This document shows, piece after piece, positions 63,736-64,000 of a stretch of DNA of 64,000 bases. Source of the DNA: Leuctra nigra (taxonomy: Eukaryota; Arthropoda; Insecta; Plecoptera; Leuctridae). The DNA lies in the NCBI GenBank assembly GCA_934045905.1, contig OW203763.1, positions 23,301,108 to 23,365,107 on the forward strand, in the 5' to 3' direction. Within the stretch, counting starts at the first letter, position 1, and the number at the start of each line of letters is the position of its first letter. Both the position numbers and the translations under genes were made by a program. The notes below the pieces were generated by a model. The model made no database searches and was not told the origin of the DNA. It worked only from the letters and a program-made list of their open reading frames with translations.

Positions 63736-64000
63736 AACTTAGTAAAAATTATTTCATTATTTCAGATGTTGTAATCTGTCAATCTTAGAAGCTCGGTTAC
63801 AATAAACAAGAAACTACACTAAATGGTCCATGATAATTAATGGAAATCTGTGGGTATGAGAGATTTAAATTTCATTTCATCATCCAACAATGCTTACGTT
63901 AAAAAGTTAGAATAATAAAACGCTTTTAAATTGTCATGATTTATTTCCAAACTGTGAGTCAAAGTCTCATCAAGTGACATTGTTTAATGGAAATAAATGA
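63736..64000. other. Right end of window, no gene seen
   Basis: AT-rich sequence with the last weak sub-repeat copy (ACAAGAAACTACACTAAATGG) and nothing else recognised. Confidence 0.5.

Overview
The window is AT-rich, intron-rich animal DNA holding one convincing protein-coding gene, a Hox gene on the + strand. Two coding exons are visible. The first (347-506) carries the YPWM hexapeptide. The second (42862-44591) carries a complete 60-residue homeodomain and a long C-terminus ending at a TGA. The homeodomain sequence, the 16-residue linker with KEKKTTRKSSQQ, and the C-terminal [14 protein letters not shown] identify it as the arthropod Hox2 orthologue proboscipedia (pb, called maxillopedia in beetles). 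The genome is an insect or near relative; the low-complexity style (long GA/CT runs, poly-C/G runs, abundant small transposons) would fit a hemipteran, but the species cannot be fixed from the sequence alone. Earlier pb coding exon(s) and the promoter lie to the left of the window.

Layout: 1-346 is the end of the preceding intron; 347-506 is the hexapeptide exon; 507-42861 is a single 42.4-kb intron; 42862-44591 is the homeodomain and 3' coding exon; 44592 to about 45.8 kb is the probable 3' UTR; the rest to 64000 is gene-poor 3' flank, where no second homeobox was seen. The intron splits the protein exactly between hexapeptide and homeodomain, the usual place for pb.

The intron and flank are filled with repeats. 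The main ones are a TTAA-flanked fold-back element (5450-5841), a near-perfect 108-bp inverted repeat (14851-15111), a tRNA-derived SINE with perfect 15-bp target duplications (25429-25715) and a degraded relative (about 18470-18685), a 4.3-kb satellite of about 43 copies of a 101-bp unit with larger duplicated blocks inside it (36946-41258), and long CT and GA tracts. In the 3' flank are a 52-bp minisatellite (56516-57500) that appears joined to a SINE head, a small TA-flanked inverted-repeat transposon (60898-61084), and a tandem 943-bp duplication carrying tRNA-like modules (61911 to about 63735). Two 200-base runs of N are assembly gaps.

No other protein gene can be supported. The remaining open frames are short, compositionally biased or run through repeats. 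The most interesting unexplained items are the block structure of the intronic satellite, the possible SINE origin of the 52-bp minisatellite, a possible alternative terminal exon at 15625 that would give a homeodomain-less Pb protein, and a small intronic island at 34.1-34.35 kb with a perfect TALE-homeodomain (Pbx-Meis/Prep type) site.
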